This document shows, piece after piece, positions 45,505 through 57,800 of a stretch of DNA of 64,000 bases (the first letter of the stretch is position 1; each line of letters starts with the position of its first letter). The position numbers and the translations under genes are program-made. The DNA is from Apoda limacodes (taxonomy: Eukaryota; Arthropoda; Insecta; Lepidoptera; Limacodidae): NCBI GenBank assembly GCA_946406115.1, contig OX291546.1:15865019-15929018 (forward strand), given 5' to 3'. Below the pieces are notes generated by a model. That model did no database searches. It saw nothing but the letters and a program-made list of their open reading frames with translations, and was not told the origin of the DNA.

Positions 45505-46380
45505 ATAAAAAAAAAATGATCGCGTGTCAACACGGCCTTGCATCATCAAATACTGAGGAACTACTTCTCTACTCGTGAAAGGTTTGGCGAACAGTTGACT
45601 TTTAAGCTGGGTACAGAGTATTTGAAACACAAGATGCAATGCAACAAGAATATATGTGGACGGACCTGCACTGCGCACCTCAACAACGGCCATTCCTGGC
45701 AGGGTTCAGCGCGCATGCCATGGAGCCTTTTAATTTTAATGTGTACATGACTATATTGATGTTTCAATTATTTAAATACACCAGTGTATAAAAAAAGTCC
45801 TAATCGTCATCTCTATCCATTTTTACAATCGTCAATTTAAATATGGCGGGCAGTAGGCAGGTCCGCCGCGAATAAGCCGCCCAGATTACACTGCGCGCAC
45901 TCAAAGAGTTAGTCGAAAAACGCCGACAATAGGCAGGAACCAACGCGCGCCCTGCAAATGCAAGTAGCGTAGGCGCAGTTGATTTTTGTGCGTTCGCGAA
46001 CACATTAAAATGTAAGGGAGATGTTGCATTGCATATTGTGTTGCAAATAACCTGTACGCACCTCTAGACGATCCTGTAGTGACGATCGTGCAAAATCGCT
46101 ACTGAAGCAATGGCGCACCAACACACTTAACATCAAAACACTTACGAACTGCCTCTACTTGTGGAAGGTTGAACGAACGACTGTTGAAAGACGATGCAGT
46201 GTAGAAGCAGTAAAAAATACGGGCGATCCGAATAGGTACGTTTTATATGACTAAATTATTCCGAAAATATGCAAACCCATATACGGCTAGCATTGCATAA
46301 ACATTTTTTAACAGAATTGATGGAAGACGTGTTTCGTATTTTATTGAAATTCATCCCCTAACGGGGTTTAAAGAGGATAT

Positions 46381-48151
46381 TATTAGAGGTGACAGGAATT
46401 TTCAGAACTATAATGGATACGACTAGATTAATTATATGGAGTTGTAGAGTGTTCCCCTGATGTGAATTATATCGGTCTGCCTGTTCTCAGTGGTTGCTTC
46501 CTTGAGATACAGCGCAAAAAAGAGGCTTCATTGTTCAGAAAAAAAAAAGATAACGGAAATGGTCATTTTTAGTACGTACTCAAAGTATGACATATCCAGT
46601 GACACGAGTCGGTCTCCCGGTTTTCAGTAGTTGCATCTTTGAGAAAAATGAGAAAAGCCGCATGAGACTTCATTGTTTAAAAAATTAACAAAAAGGGAAA
46701 TTGTCAATTTTAGTCTTCTTTACCCATAAATTAAACGTGAAATAGAGAGCTTATACACTGGATATGGATATAGGCTACTTTCTATCCTGGCAACGATACT
46801 GGAATATAGGAATCGCTGGTTCTTGATAAATGTGCGCAGATCAAACTGCGAAGCATAAATAGTTAGAAATATTTCTATTTTAGATTAGAATAGATTCTAT
46901 TATAGATTTTGAGTGATCATGAGCGTTTAAAAGAATGATTTGACCCGTTTTTAGTTACTTTTTTTTTTAGTTCCCGCACAATGCGGATTTCATATTCACT
47001 TGGGACATACTTAGATATTGCTAAACTAATCAGGGTTTACAGACTTGTTTATAGTCATATTATATTAATGCTGGCAACAGGTATGCCAGCGTCTCATGCC
47101 CTGGCAGGGTGTGATTACACACCCGCATTTTATAGAAAAGGCAAACCAAATCCTTTCAATATCTAAAGCCAAAATAAAGACTACCAACAAGCTCTCATAG
47201 AGCTAAGTTACGAAACACCAATAACAAATAAAACCAGAAGTAAACTTGAACAATTCGTTTGTGAGTTGTATGGTGTTAATAGTATTTCTGTTAATGAAGC
47301 CCGTCATAAGATTTTCCAAAAAAAAACCCTAGGAGGGTTGGTCAGAGATGTTTCGATTATCTTACTACCATAATAGTCTGATATAAAAAAAAAAATTAAA
47401 AATATTATTCACTAGCTTAGTTTTTTTTCTGTCCCAATCTGATAGGTAGCAATATCAATGTATAGTTTTAGTAATATCTAACATGCAAGTGAAGCTGATT
47501 TTCTTTTTCGCTTATACCATCACCGCTATTGTTATTTTATCACACAATACAGTTATTCTGGTGTTTTACAGATTTCTCGTCTACGTGCCTAAGCAGTGAG
47601 GAAGGAGATACAGAAGATTATAATTATAATAATTTCCCATTATTGATAAATATTTCCTTTCAAACCTTCTTAGCAATATATTTTATTTTCTCATTCATAT
47701 TTAAAGTACCTAATTAATTTCTTATCTGCGATTGATTCCAAAGATAATCATAATGATAATGTATAATGTAAGTTTAGTAAAGAAAATTTCATTAGGTTGA
47801 TTTAATTCCTATTTAGGTCCTAAAAGATTTGTTTCATCAAATAAAAATTAATTGAATTGTGTGAAGCCTCTTTCATGCGCTATTTCTCGAAGACGCAAGC
47901 ACTGAGAATCGGCAGACCAACTTGTTTCACCTATCGTGATACCATACTTTGAATATGTCCCAAAACTGACCATTTCCGTTATCTTTTTTTTTTTATGAAC
48001 AATGAAGCCTCTTTTTTGCGCTATATCTCGAAGAAGCAACCACTGAGAGCAGGGAGACCGATATAATTCACATCAGGGAACGCTCTACAACTAAATATAA
48101 TTAATCTAGTCGTATCCATTATCGTTCTGAAAATTCCTGTCACCTCTAATA
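46381..48151. mobile_element. Unclassified element bounded by ~300-bp inverted repeats
   Basis: The plus-strand block 46381-46675 and the inverted block 47862-48151 match closely over about 290 bp: TATTAGAGGTGACAGGAATT, TAATGGATACGACTAGATTA, TGTGAATTATATCGGTCT, CAAAAAAGAGGCTTCATTGT, GATAACGGAAATGGTCA. Each arm itself holds two tandem sub-units with the words CGGTCTxCC, TCAGTxGTTGC and GAGACTTCATTG. The 1.2-kb centre carries a broken ORF (46981-47373). I cannot place it in a known superfamily, and target duplications are not obvious. A chance inverted duplication of a repeat is the alternative. Confidence 0.6.
46981..47373 (+). pseudogene. Broken ORF with HALAGCDYTP...KGK motif (possible PIN/FEN-like fold)
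   Basis: One frame with a single internal stop (47164-47166) reads ATGMPASHALAGCDYTPAF then YRKGKPNPFNI; after the stop, YQQALIELSYE, KLEQFVCELYGVNSISVNEAR and HKIFQKK. The combination HAxxGCDxxxxFxxKGK with a downstream EQFVCxLYG is one I remember from uncharacterised, multi-copy proteins of arthropods and other animals, some with a PIN/FEN-like nuclease core. That link is recollection, not a search result. The N-terminal part is missing or unrecognisable. Confidence 0.5.
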
Positions 48152-48221
48152 CTAGTACCTTTATACAAGCCTGAAAGCCCAGCTTACCCTAGGGAAAATA
48201 TCAACTACATAAAATCTTATT

Positions 48222-48402
48222 AAACGCGTCATTTGGCAAAATACCTTTACGTACGAAGAATCCAGAGGTGAGCAGACAGCCAGCGTTCATGCCCTATATC
48301 AAAGGAGTAACGGATAAAATTGTATCGCTTTTAAATAAATTCTCCATTAAGACGGTAAATTTTCCATACTCCAAAATTGAACAGCAGGTGCGCACGCCAA
48401 AG
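48222..48402 (+). pseudogene. Penelope-like element, left part (terminal repeat and end of RT)
   Basis: Begins with terminal-repeat sequence AAACGCGTCATTTGGCAAAA (from about 48223), then jumps into coding sequence: SRQPAFMPYIKGVTDKIVSL, LLNKFSIKT, KIEQQVRTPK. This is the region just after the RT and before the GIY-YIG domain in Penelope-like elements. The rest of the RT is deleted. Interrupted at about 48402 by a LINE; continues at 50072. Confidence 0.75.
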
Positions 48403-50071
48403 CATTTAATAGTTGTGTTGATAGTGGTGTGTTTCCTGATGAGATGAAACTTAGCAAAGTTATACCTCTTTTTAAATCAGGTAGTTCAACAGATCCTAAT
48501 AATTTTCGGCCTATTTCAATACTACCTATACTCAGTAAAGTTTTTGAAAAAATCATACTTTGTCAAATGTTAAGCCATTTCTGTATTAATGAGCTACTTA
48601 GTAGTAAGCAGTTTGGCTTTATGAAAGGCCGTTCCACAACCGATGCAGGAGTGGCACTATTAAAAAATATATATAACGCCTGGGAGGATTCGCATGACGC
48701 CCTTGGAGTGTTTTGTGATTTATCTAAGGCATTTGACTGTGTTCAACATGAAAATCTCATCAGGAAGCTACATCACTATGGTATTAGAGGCAAAGCTCTC
48801 GACCTTTTGACATCCTATATGAGTAGGAGAGTACAGAAAATAGATCTAGACTATAGGAGTCCCTCAGGGCTCAATTTTAGGTCCTTTTCTATTTCTTATT
48901 TACATTAACGATCTCCCATATAATGTAAAAAACCATGACATTGTCTTATTTGCTGATGACACCTCTTTGCTTTTTAAAGTTAAGAGACGACAGACATGTT
49001 ATAATGAATTAAATGATGCCCTTTGTAAAATTGTAAATTGGTATAACGCTAATAATTTGTTACTTAATGAAAAAAAAACCAAATGTGTTAAATTTACATT
49101 ACCAAATGTTAGTCAGAGACAGACATGTATTAATATTAATGGCGAGCAATTAGAACTTGTTTATTCAACAGTCTTTCTTGGCATAACGCTGGACTCCAAA
49201 CTTCAATGGGGTCCTCATATTCATAACCTAGCCAAAAAACTTAGCTCTGCTGTGTATGCGATCAAGAAAATAAGACAATTGACCGATGTCGACACTGCAA
49301 AAATAGTATATTTTAGCTATTTCCATAGTTTAATGACATATGGTATCCTATTGTGGGGTAGCGCTGCTGATGTAAATACAATATTTTTGTTACAAAAAAG
49401 GGCAATTCGTGCTATTTATAAATTAGGATCTAGGATATCTCTGAGGGATAGGTTTAGGGAAGTAAAAATTTTAACTTTAGTGTCGCAGTACATATATGAA
49501 AATCTTTTATATGTACATAAAAATATCAATAGCTTCAGCAAGAAAAGTGACGTTCACAAAGTAAATACTAGAAGTAAAAATAAGCTGTTGGTGCATGATA
49601 CACGTCTACACAAAATAAGTAACTCTTTTATGGGGCAATGTATACACTTTTACAACAAAGTTCCCAATAAAATTCAAAATCTATCAATAAGTAAATTTAA
49701 ATCTTTTATCAAGCAGGTACTTTGTAAAAAGGCATACTACAATATTTCAGACTATGTAAATGATAAAAATCCTTGGGACTGATGATGCTCAATTACAGGA
49801 TGCATAGGTAAACCAAATTAAAATGGAAATAACATAAAATTGTACGACTAAAAATCTTTTATTTAAAACATTAATTGTATTTTAGTTTATTTAAGTGTTT
49901 TTAAAAGAGTAACTATCGAGTTTCTTGCCGGATTCTTCTCGGTAGAAATCAACAACATTGTGAACCGGCGGGAAGGTGGGAGGGTTCAAAAAATAATATT
50001 TTATAACTTTGACGATTCAAAAGTGATTGTAAAATCCTTATTTGAATAAACCATTTTGACTTTGACTTTGA
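48403..50071 (+). pseudogene. Jockey-like LINE copy 2, 5' truncated, nested in the Penelope-like element
   Basis: RT from FNSCVDSGVFPDEMKLSKVI (48403) through KQFGFMKGRSTTDAG and ALGVFCDLSKAFDCVQHEN. A 38-bp gap at about 48845 removes the end of the palm segment before VPQGS. Then FADDTSLLFKVKRR and a long open frame 48967-49782 carry the thumb and C-terminus (ITLDSKLQWG, FSYFHSLMTYGILLWGSA, stop at 49780). The 3' UTR ends in TTTGAC repeats (50057-50074), the LINE's tail. Inserted in the Penelope-like frame between RTPK and DVIPYQ, perhaps with a 4-bp AAAG target duplication. Confidence 0.85.
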
Positions 50072-50690
50072 CTTTAAAAGGACGTAATCCCGTACCAAAC
50101 ACCAGGTGTCTACAAAATTGACTGTAGCTGCGGCAGTTCTTACATTGGCCAGACTAAACGGACAATTGCGGACAGGGTCACAGAACATATTGCTGCTGTA
50201 AAGAATTGCCAGACGACAAAATCAGCTATAGCAGAACATCTAATTAACTCAAATTCCAACCACTGGATTGAGCTCCACCAGCCTAAGGTTTAAGCCACCG
50301 ATCGCCAATATTACCGTCGATTGGTACGCGAAGCGATTGAAATAAAAAAGCATAAGAACTTCAATCGTGAGGATGGATACAAACTGTCGCCTGCATGGAA
50401 TCCAGTCATAGGATAATACCTACAGCTCTCGAGTTTTACCAACGAACACACCTTAGGACACCGTTAGTGTTGTGTGTAGTGATTTTGACAATTATAAAGA
50501 CAAGGTGAGGGTAGTTCAACAGGACGCCTCCACTCGAAGCCGCCAGTCTACCCGTGACCAAGGTGTAACCCAGCCGAAACGTCGGGAAAAAGGTATTTTG
50601 CCAAATGAAGCGTTTAATCCCGTATTATTATTTTTAAATTAGTAATGGAACGCGTAAATTTAAAAACTTATACATAAAATATTGTTTGCT
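50072..50690 (+). pseudogene. Penelope-like element, right part (GIY-YIG endonuclease and terminal repeat)
   Basis: Continues the frame interrupted at 48402: DVIPYQTPGVYKIDCSCGSS, YIGQTKRTIADRVTEHIAAV, SAIAEHLINSNSNHW, one stop at 50292-50294, then ATDRQYYRRLVREAIEI and YKLSPAWNPVIG stop (50414). GVYKI...YIGQTKR is the GIY-YIG nuclease pattern with the Cys pair (CSCG) typical of Penelope-like elements. The terminal repeat follows at about 50535-50680, shared with 13740-13925. Confidence 0.88.
50545..50590 (+). ncRNA. Hammerhead-like motif, damaged copy
   Basis: TACCCGTGACCAAGG, TGTAACCCAGCCGAAACGTC and GGG follow the same order as the minus-strand motif at 13795-13842, but a CTGG is lost from the 5' arm of stem II, so that stem cannot form fully. 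GAAAC-GTC is intact. Probably inactive. Confidence 0.3.
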
Positions 50691-50694
50691 AATG

Positions 50695-51970
50695 GTTATT
50701 TGCTTTTGGAACTATTAATTAAAATTTCGCGCCTCATTTCGTATTTATCTAATAAGTTCTAGATTTTGCCAGCGGGCCCGTTTTATAATACATGTGTTTA
50801 TTATGTGCGTGACGACAGGTTGAGTAGCGTTAAGTAATAAATCCCGAGTTATTAATTAGGGAAATTATCCGGAAAGTTGGTAACCCACAACCCACTCAGA
50901 AAGGCCAAAAAGATAAAAAAAAATTGGCTTCAACTCTTCGTTCGTAGTGCACTCTCCAGGGACATCCATATATAAGCTTTTTGAGTGCACATCCAGTGTC
51001 GAGCATCATAGATATATAAATGGACTGTCTACAAAACATTTTCTACTGTAGGTACCTACTTAATAAGACCCGTACTGTTTTTTTGTATACGTATGCTTAA
51101 GTAGGTATAGTTCATAAAATATAGGATGAGTTCTGCGACAGCTGCTTTTGGAATTACGTCTATGAAGTCCCATATTCGGGGACATTTCTAACGATTAAAT
51201 GTTTGCGTGAAAGCCATATGTGCTTGAATATTTGGTGAGTTTTCGTGCCCACTGCTGCCGGAAAGTTTGAGAATTAGTGAATGGGGAGCGGAAAGGAGAA
51301 AAAGGGGAAAGAGGAATAGGGGAAGAAGTGGTTATTCAGTAAAAAATATATTTAAGCATTATTAACCTATCCAGATGTGAAAAAAGACGATGAGTGAAAG
51401 TGTGACAGAGACGATGAGAAACTGAGTTCTCTTGTCCCTTTCTAACTTGTTTGAATAAACATCAACAAACAAAATAGCGGACTTTAATAGAAACAGAAAT
51501 GCGACCACAGTTTTACTTTGTCTCTTTTAAAGGATAGTCTGTTTTGTGCAATCCACAAGACAGATTTCGAAGCCTATGGAACAAACTTAATTAAAACCAA
51601 ACAATACTTAAAGAATTTATAATTACTGTCACAGGTTAAGATTTTACTCACTGAAGGGTTAATACTGCAAAAAAAAATTTTTATATGAAAAAAAATCTTT
51701 TATTACTTGTTTATAAAAAGAACGTAAGAACGAAAAATGTAACACGCCACTTTTATTAATTTAAGCGTTAACATTTTGACGGAAAGAGAAATAAAGAAGG
51801 TGTTACGCGCTTTTCTTCAGAAAATGGGTTTATAATGTACCTATGAAACCTAGTCAACACTGCCTAATTGTGGTAGGTTATATCACGGAACATTATAAGA
51901 CTGGGGTGTACCCCAGTAGAAATGCTTTGTTAAACGGCGAGCGTGCCACGATCTTGAGCAGACGCGCACT
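50695..51970. other. Intergenic, nothing recognised
   Basis: Mixed AT-rich sequence without recognisable exons or transposon ends. Confidence 0.4.
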
Positions 51971-51974
51971 TCAC

Positions 51975-53385
51975 TTCGAAACTCGCGAATTCAATAATTC
52001 ATGTTATAGCACAACCCTTATTCATAATTTTTAATAGTTGTGTTGATAGTGGTGTGTTTCCTGATGAGATGAAACTTAGCAAAGTTATACCTCTTTTTAA
52101 ATCAGGTAGTTCAACAGATCCTAATAATTTTCGGCCTATTTCAATACTACCTATACTCAGTAAAGTTTCATCATACTTTGTCAAATGTTAAGCCATTTCT
52201 GTATTAATGAGCTACTTAGTAGTAAACAGTTTGGCTTTATGAAAGGCCGTTCCACAACCGATTCAGGAGGAGGCACTATTAAAATATATATATAACGCCT
52301 GGGTGGATTCCCATGACGCCCTTGGAGTGTTTTGTGATTTATCTAAGGCATTTGACTGTGTTCAACATGAATTCTCATCAGGAAGCTACATCACTATGGT
52401 ATTAGAGGCAGAGCTCTCGACCTTTTGACATCCTATATGAGTAGGAGAGTACAGAAAATAGATGTCAACGGTGAAAGATCTCCGGGATCAGCAGTCACTA
52501 TGGGAGTCCCTCAGGGCTCAATTTTAGGTCCTTTTCTATTTCTTATTTACATTAATGATCTCCCATATCATGTAAAAAACCATGACATTGTCTTATTTGC
52601 TGATGACACCTCTTTGCTTTTTAAAGTTAAGAGACGACAGACATGTTATAATGAATTAAATGATGCCCTTTCTAAAATTGTAAATTGGTTTAACGCTAAT
52701 AATTTGTTACTTAATGAAAAAAAAACCAAATGTGTTAAATTTACATTACCAAATGTTAGTCAGAGACAGACATGTATTAATATTAATGGCGAGCAATTAG
52801 AACTTGTTAATTTAACAGTCTTTCTTGGTATAACGCTGGACTCCAAACTTCAATGGGGTCCTCATATTCATAACCTAGCCAAAAAACTTATCTCTGCTGT
52901 GTATGCGATCAAGAAAATAAGACAATTGACCGATGTCGACACTGCAAAAATAATATATTTTAGCTATTTCCATAGTTTAATGATATATGGTATCCTATTG
53001 TGGGGTAGCGCTGCTGATGTAAATACAATATTTTTGTTACAAAAAAGGGCAATTCGTGCTATTTATAAATTAGGATCTAGGATATCTCTGAGGGATAGGT
53101 TTAGGGAAGTAAAAATTTTAACTTTAGTGTCGCAGTACATATATGAAAATCTTTAATATGTACATAAAAATATCAATAGTTTCAGCAAGAAAAGTGACGT
53201 TCACAAAGTAAATACTAGAAATAAAAATAAGCTGTTGGTGCATGATACACGTCTACACAAAATAAGTAACTCTTTTATGGGGCAATGTATACACTTTTAC
53301 AACAAAGTTCCCAATAAAATTCAAACGCCCTTGAAGTGTTTTGTGATTTATCTAAGGCATTTGACTGTGTTCAACATGAAATTTT
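51975..53385 (+). pseudogene. Jockey-like LINE copy 3, truncated at both ends and rearranged
   Basis: Nearly identical to copy 2 but extends further 5' (VIAQPLFIIFNSCVDSGVF). RT motifs: VNGERSPGSAVTMGVPQGSI, LPYHVKNHDIVLFADDTSLL (52450-52640), which is intact where copy 2 is deleted. Frameshifts at about 52168, 52270 and 52370; premature stop at 53154. At 53326 the sequence jumps back: CGCCCTTGAAGTGTTTTGTG to TTCAACATGAAAT repeats the catalytic segment of 52317-52371. The normal 3' end and TTTGAC tail are absent. Confidence 0.88.
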
Positions 53386-53389
53386 GGAT

Positions 53390-53800
53390 TTTGGATATTT
53401 GCATTCTCATTTTACGGAACCTTAACTCAATGCGTGTATATAAGTATAAGCTCACACGCAATCGACCGCTTTTTTTTTTACCGACTACAAAAAACCAAGT
53501 TTATCAATAAGACCCGTATGTATAAAATATTCTAAGTATAGCGCTATATTCATATTTTAGCCTATAGAAGTCTTCAAAGGCAAACAGTTGTGCCAAATTT
53601 CATGTGTATTTATGTATGTTTGTCTACATATTTCTTAGAAACTTTCCCCGGCGTGTACATAACAACTTACTAAAATTTCATTACGATACCAAATTTATTA
53701 CAATTGATTTAAGCTTATTGCGCGAGTCCGAATCGCACTTGACCCTTTCGGAAAATCCTTTCGTATGCGATGCATACGTTATACGAAGAACACACCCTCC
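53390..53800. repeat. Lepidopteran interspersed repeat, unclassified
   Basis: Contains TTTTTACCGACTACAAAAAA (53470-53490) and TTGCGCGAGTCCGAATCGCACTTG (about 53718-53741), phrases I remember as common in lepidopteran dispersed repeats. No coding sequence or clear ends. Confidence 0.4.
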
Positions 53801-54194
53801 AAGTTTCAGGCCTCTACTATCAGCGATTTAGGCTGTGCGTTGATCTGTCAAAGTTACCTAATTATAAGTAGATTATTAATTTTATAGTTAGCAAAAATCT
53901 TATCTTTATACGCCAAATTTATCGATATGGATTTATCAACAGAGCCTCCTCCCTAACACTTTTCAAACTGACACCGCCTATGTGATCGTGATTGGCTAAG
54001 ACGCTCGGCTCTTTCAAAATGGCGAATGTATTGTGGCGACAGCGGTTCCAGTACTGGTTGAGTAACACAGCACTTCTAATGACTTATAATGTTCTGTGGG
54101 TTATATCCTGTAAAAGTAGTGTTCAGTTAGATAAATAAATAAAAATCTTATGTCCAGTCCAGTTATCCCTTTGCCAAAAACTCAAGTCTATTAA

Positions 54195-54660
54195 ATGCTT
54201 CGTATCGAAATGAATGAAGGAAAGGACTCTCACTTTAATGTACTCCACCCCTTAAACGCCTCAGGTAATTTATGGACGTCCCCTTTCTCCTGCATATCTA
54301 TGACATGTTGTCCATCCCAAACATCCTTCGTTCCGTTGTGGAGAAAAAACGCGGAGAACTTGTGTTTCAAATCGAGACCACTCTATCTGAGAATTGTCTA
54401 CGATCCCAAAATCACTTACCGTATCGACCCCTAAGTCAGAGGAGAAACTTTGCTTTGTGTGTTCTACCGCTTGTACAATCGGATGTGTTCTGAGGAACGC
54501 TCGCCATCGCCAGGGAATTCATACTTTGGAACCGAAATGGTCGCGTACAGAGCGGTTTCAGAAAAACTTCCTCCCGCGAACGTAAGCGTCCATAGGCTAC
54601 GGTGACCACTTACTATCAGGCGAACCGTAAGCTTGTTTGCCACCTTAGAAGTATTAAAAA
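54195..54660 (+). pseudogene. LINE 3' end (SLCVFYRL family), copy in 3' flank of the group-7-like gene
   Basis: KITYRIDPLSQRRNFALCVL, then RFQKNFLPRT and the tail TACGGTGACCACTTACTATC...GCTTGTTTGCCACCTTAGAAG match the 26456-26895 family in order. Heavily decayed; the middle (CSEELF) segment is shortened. Confidence 0.75.
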
Positions 54661-54856
54661 AAATTGTATGTTAATAGAAAGTTTTGTATTATAACAAATA
54701 ACAAAAATTATTAAATGCAGTTTTCCGGTTTGAAACAGTTTCTTCTTTTGTCCTAGAATAGCATAATTATTTACACACTTTAATTTGCATACACTTATTA
54801 TTAGCTGACCCTGTCTACCTGTTTTTTCCTGTTTTTTAAAACCAAATTTTGTTGTT

Positions 54857-54862
54857 TTTATT
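54857..54862 (-). terminator. Candidate polyadenylation signal of the group-7-like gene
   Basis: AATAAA on the minus strand about 7 bases after the stop codon. Very close; a downstream signal may be used instead. Confidence 0.3.
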
Positions 54863-54868
54863 TGTCAT

Positions 54869-57800
54869 TTAAAGTGACTCAAGATGTCTGATGACGTCCT
54901 TAAGGTTAGTGTTGATGAAAGCGATTCCTCCGTGTAAAGCAGAAACTATGTTCGATTCGACAACATTCATGATGATGGTGTCAAAGATTCTCAGGAAAAC
55001 GTTGATCACAGGGTTCACTAGCCAGTCAACCAGAATGTTGCCACCCAGACGCACGCGGATACGTCTGAAAGGTAAAATAGGTGAAAGGTTATTCTTAAGT
55101 AAAAGTTTCTGTCTCTCCTCTCAGTAGGTACTTTAACGCTTATACATAGCTGATTTTTCGACTAAATTTCAACTACATAAAACAATCTCATTGCAATATT
55201 TATTTATATATCTTTAACCTCAATACCAAATTTCATCTTCTTATACTTCTTCGTCTCAAAATCCTTTCTTAATTATGTTTGCCTACATAATTATACATAA
55301 ATAATCTACCTGCCAAATTCCAGTTTCAAGTCAAGATACTAACTAGTCTTAACCCGCGGCTCCGCCTGCGCTAAATTCTGTTATCGGTGTGTGATTCCTA
55401 TTGAAATTACTTGATTATAGTAACATCGTTTGTTATAGCAAGTTTATCATTGTTGAATTCTGGTTAAAGTTATTCCTGCGGGTAATTTGAAATTCTTTTT
55501 AACCATCCCTGTGCCAAATTTCAGCGAAATTAGATGCTTCGTTGCGACATACAGGATGTTCAAACAAGCTCACTTACGCATTTATAATATGTATAGGTAT
55601 GTATGTATATTATCACGTCACAGTTTTTATTCCCAGAAGGGGGTAACCAGTGGATACACACCCACATCATCCCGTAGGGGTTGCCCTTTTTCTTTTTTTT
55701 CAATACCACTAATGTGGCGAATAAGCTTACGGTCTACCTGATGGTACACGGGCACCGCAGCCAATTTTAGTATGGATTATACGTCTCGTATAGGAACAGA
55801 TACATTTTTAATGAGAGTCCTGTCAAAATAGACTGACTATACAAAGAGTTACGCAATCAACCTACTCTTAAGTGTATGTATGTTCGTCCGTGAGGTTATT
55901 GGGTGTCGCCGCCTTCATAGCCCTGAAGACAGGGACTTGCCTATATGGAGGCTGCGCGTATAGATTACGGCGGCCACACTTGTATCTTTGCGGGCTATTA
56001 CAGGTCTCACAGCAGTGACATGGGCGGTACTCGACTCTTCAGGCACCTGAATTTGACAACTGACAAAGTTCTAGAGCTATCGTGAGTGGATCAGTGTTCG
56101 ATTCCAGGATCATTTGCAAGACAAGGTGAATCTGAAGTCCATAAAACTTGGTGTACTCAACAGAGCAATGCAGTCCTTCACGTTGGCGCACGTGGCACTT
56201 TGCAAGAGGCAAGTTCAGCCCCATATGGAGTAGTGCTGCCATCCCTGGGCGGGCGCACCCGTATACCAGCTTGGCACTTTTGACTCGGTTGCCATATCAA
56301 GCCCTTACGTCTGAGGAGAGACGTTGCCTTTCTGTGTGTTTTCTACCGCTTGTAAAATGGGATGTGTTCTGTGGAATTGTTCGATTGGCTACTTTCTGCC
56401 ATCGCACCGCTCGCCATCGGCAGGGATGTCATTCTTTCACTTTAGGACCGATATGGCCACATACAGTGCGGTTTTAGAGTATTTTCTTCCGCGAAAGCCT
56501 GGGTTGTTGAATCAGCTCCATGCCAAGGTTTTCTATAAGGACTACATTATGGAGTTCTTCAAGAAAGAAGTTATAAGATTTTTGAAGGGTCGGCAACGCG
56601 CGAGTGATACCTCTTGTGTTGCAAGCGTCCATAGGCTACGGTGACCGCTTACCATCAGGCGGACCGTAATCTTGCTTGCCACCTTGGTATAATAAATACA
56701 TATAAATAAATATACATAAATATAAAAAAGTAACTAACCCAACATCGTTGATGGCGAACTCCTGTAAATGAATTTCGTCGTTGTTAAAGTCGATGAGGAT
56801 ATCAAAAACGATTTTCATATGTTCCAAAGAAGCCGTGATAGTACCCGTGGGTCCCAAGTTCATAACTTTAACTTGATAATTGTATTTGAACTGCGAAAAA
56901 TATAGAATACAGTTAAATATTATTTCGAAGAATATATCTAATCCGTTACACTATATCCATCTAATCTATCTATCTAATCTAATCTAATACCTTTAAACGA
57001 GCAATTCTTGTATATATGTATATATATATATATAAACGGCTCCAACAATTTTTATAAAATTTTGTATGCAGGAGGTTTCGGGGATGATAAACCGATCTAG
57101 CTAGGTTTCATTTTTAGAAAACGTTGTTGTATCCGTGTTTTCAGGCAGTGATAAACTGGAAAATATGACTCTTCCATGATGACATCTATTGGCGAGTAGT
57201 AATAAGCAACACTAAAGCTATTTGACAATAGATGGCGTTATTAAGCAACGCTTAAGCTATTTGAAAATAGGAGGAGCTGTTTAAAAAAAACGAGCATAGC
57301 TCGGTCCTCCAGGTACTTTAATTAATGCCAGGTATATTGCGTTGGACTGCAGAGTCGGTTGGTTAGCCCGACTCACAATTTGTGTACCTAACGTAGGGGT
57401 TGTCCGGAGTCTGATTTATGCCCGATATATAGTGATAGGTTCACCCTATCATATTAGCATAGAACACTATTGGTGTAAGGCATTTTATTATGAGCATTAA
57501 ATATCATTGACCATCCTTCAAGTCGTTCTAGATTTCAATTTTTTATATTAGATGCATTCTCCATTGGCGCGTCAATCAGTTTCGTAAGGGAGGTGTATCC
57601 TATCTGTTGGTTCTTTAAAGTTTCCGCTGCCAAAAGTTAAAACTCTTATTTACAGTTTCGTCATGTCGTACATTCTGCTATCTATCCATTGTAGCTTTTT
57701 AGTTTTTAAGTTGTAGTATATTTTACTGTTTTATATTGAAATCGTAAATTAATTTGTAACCGTCGTCCGTTTCTCCGCCGCTAACGCCGATCCCCAACCG

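Noticed and set aside
45538..45770. Open frames near 45.6 kb as part of the long-inverted-repeat element or a gene
   Set aside because: No motif recognised and it lies outside the inverted repeats; short overlapping frames on both strands are not convincing.
45820..46010. CpG-rich stretch as a promoter or gene start
   Set aside because: No ORF with recognisable similarity, no TATA or initiator linked to an exon; left unassigned.
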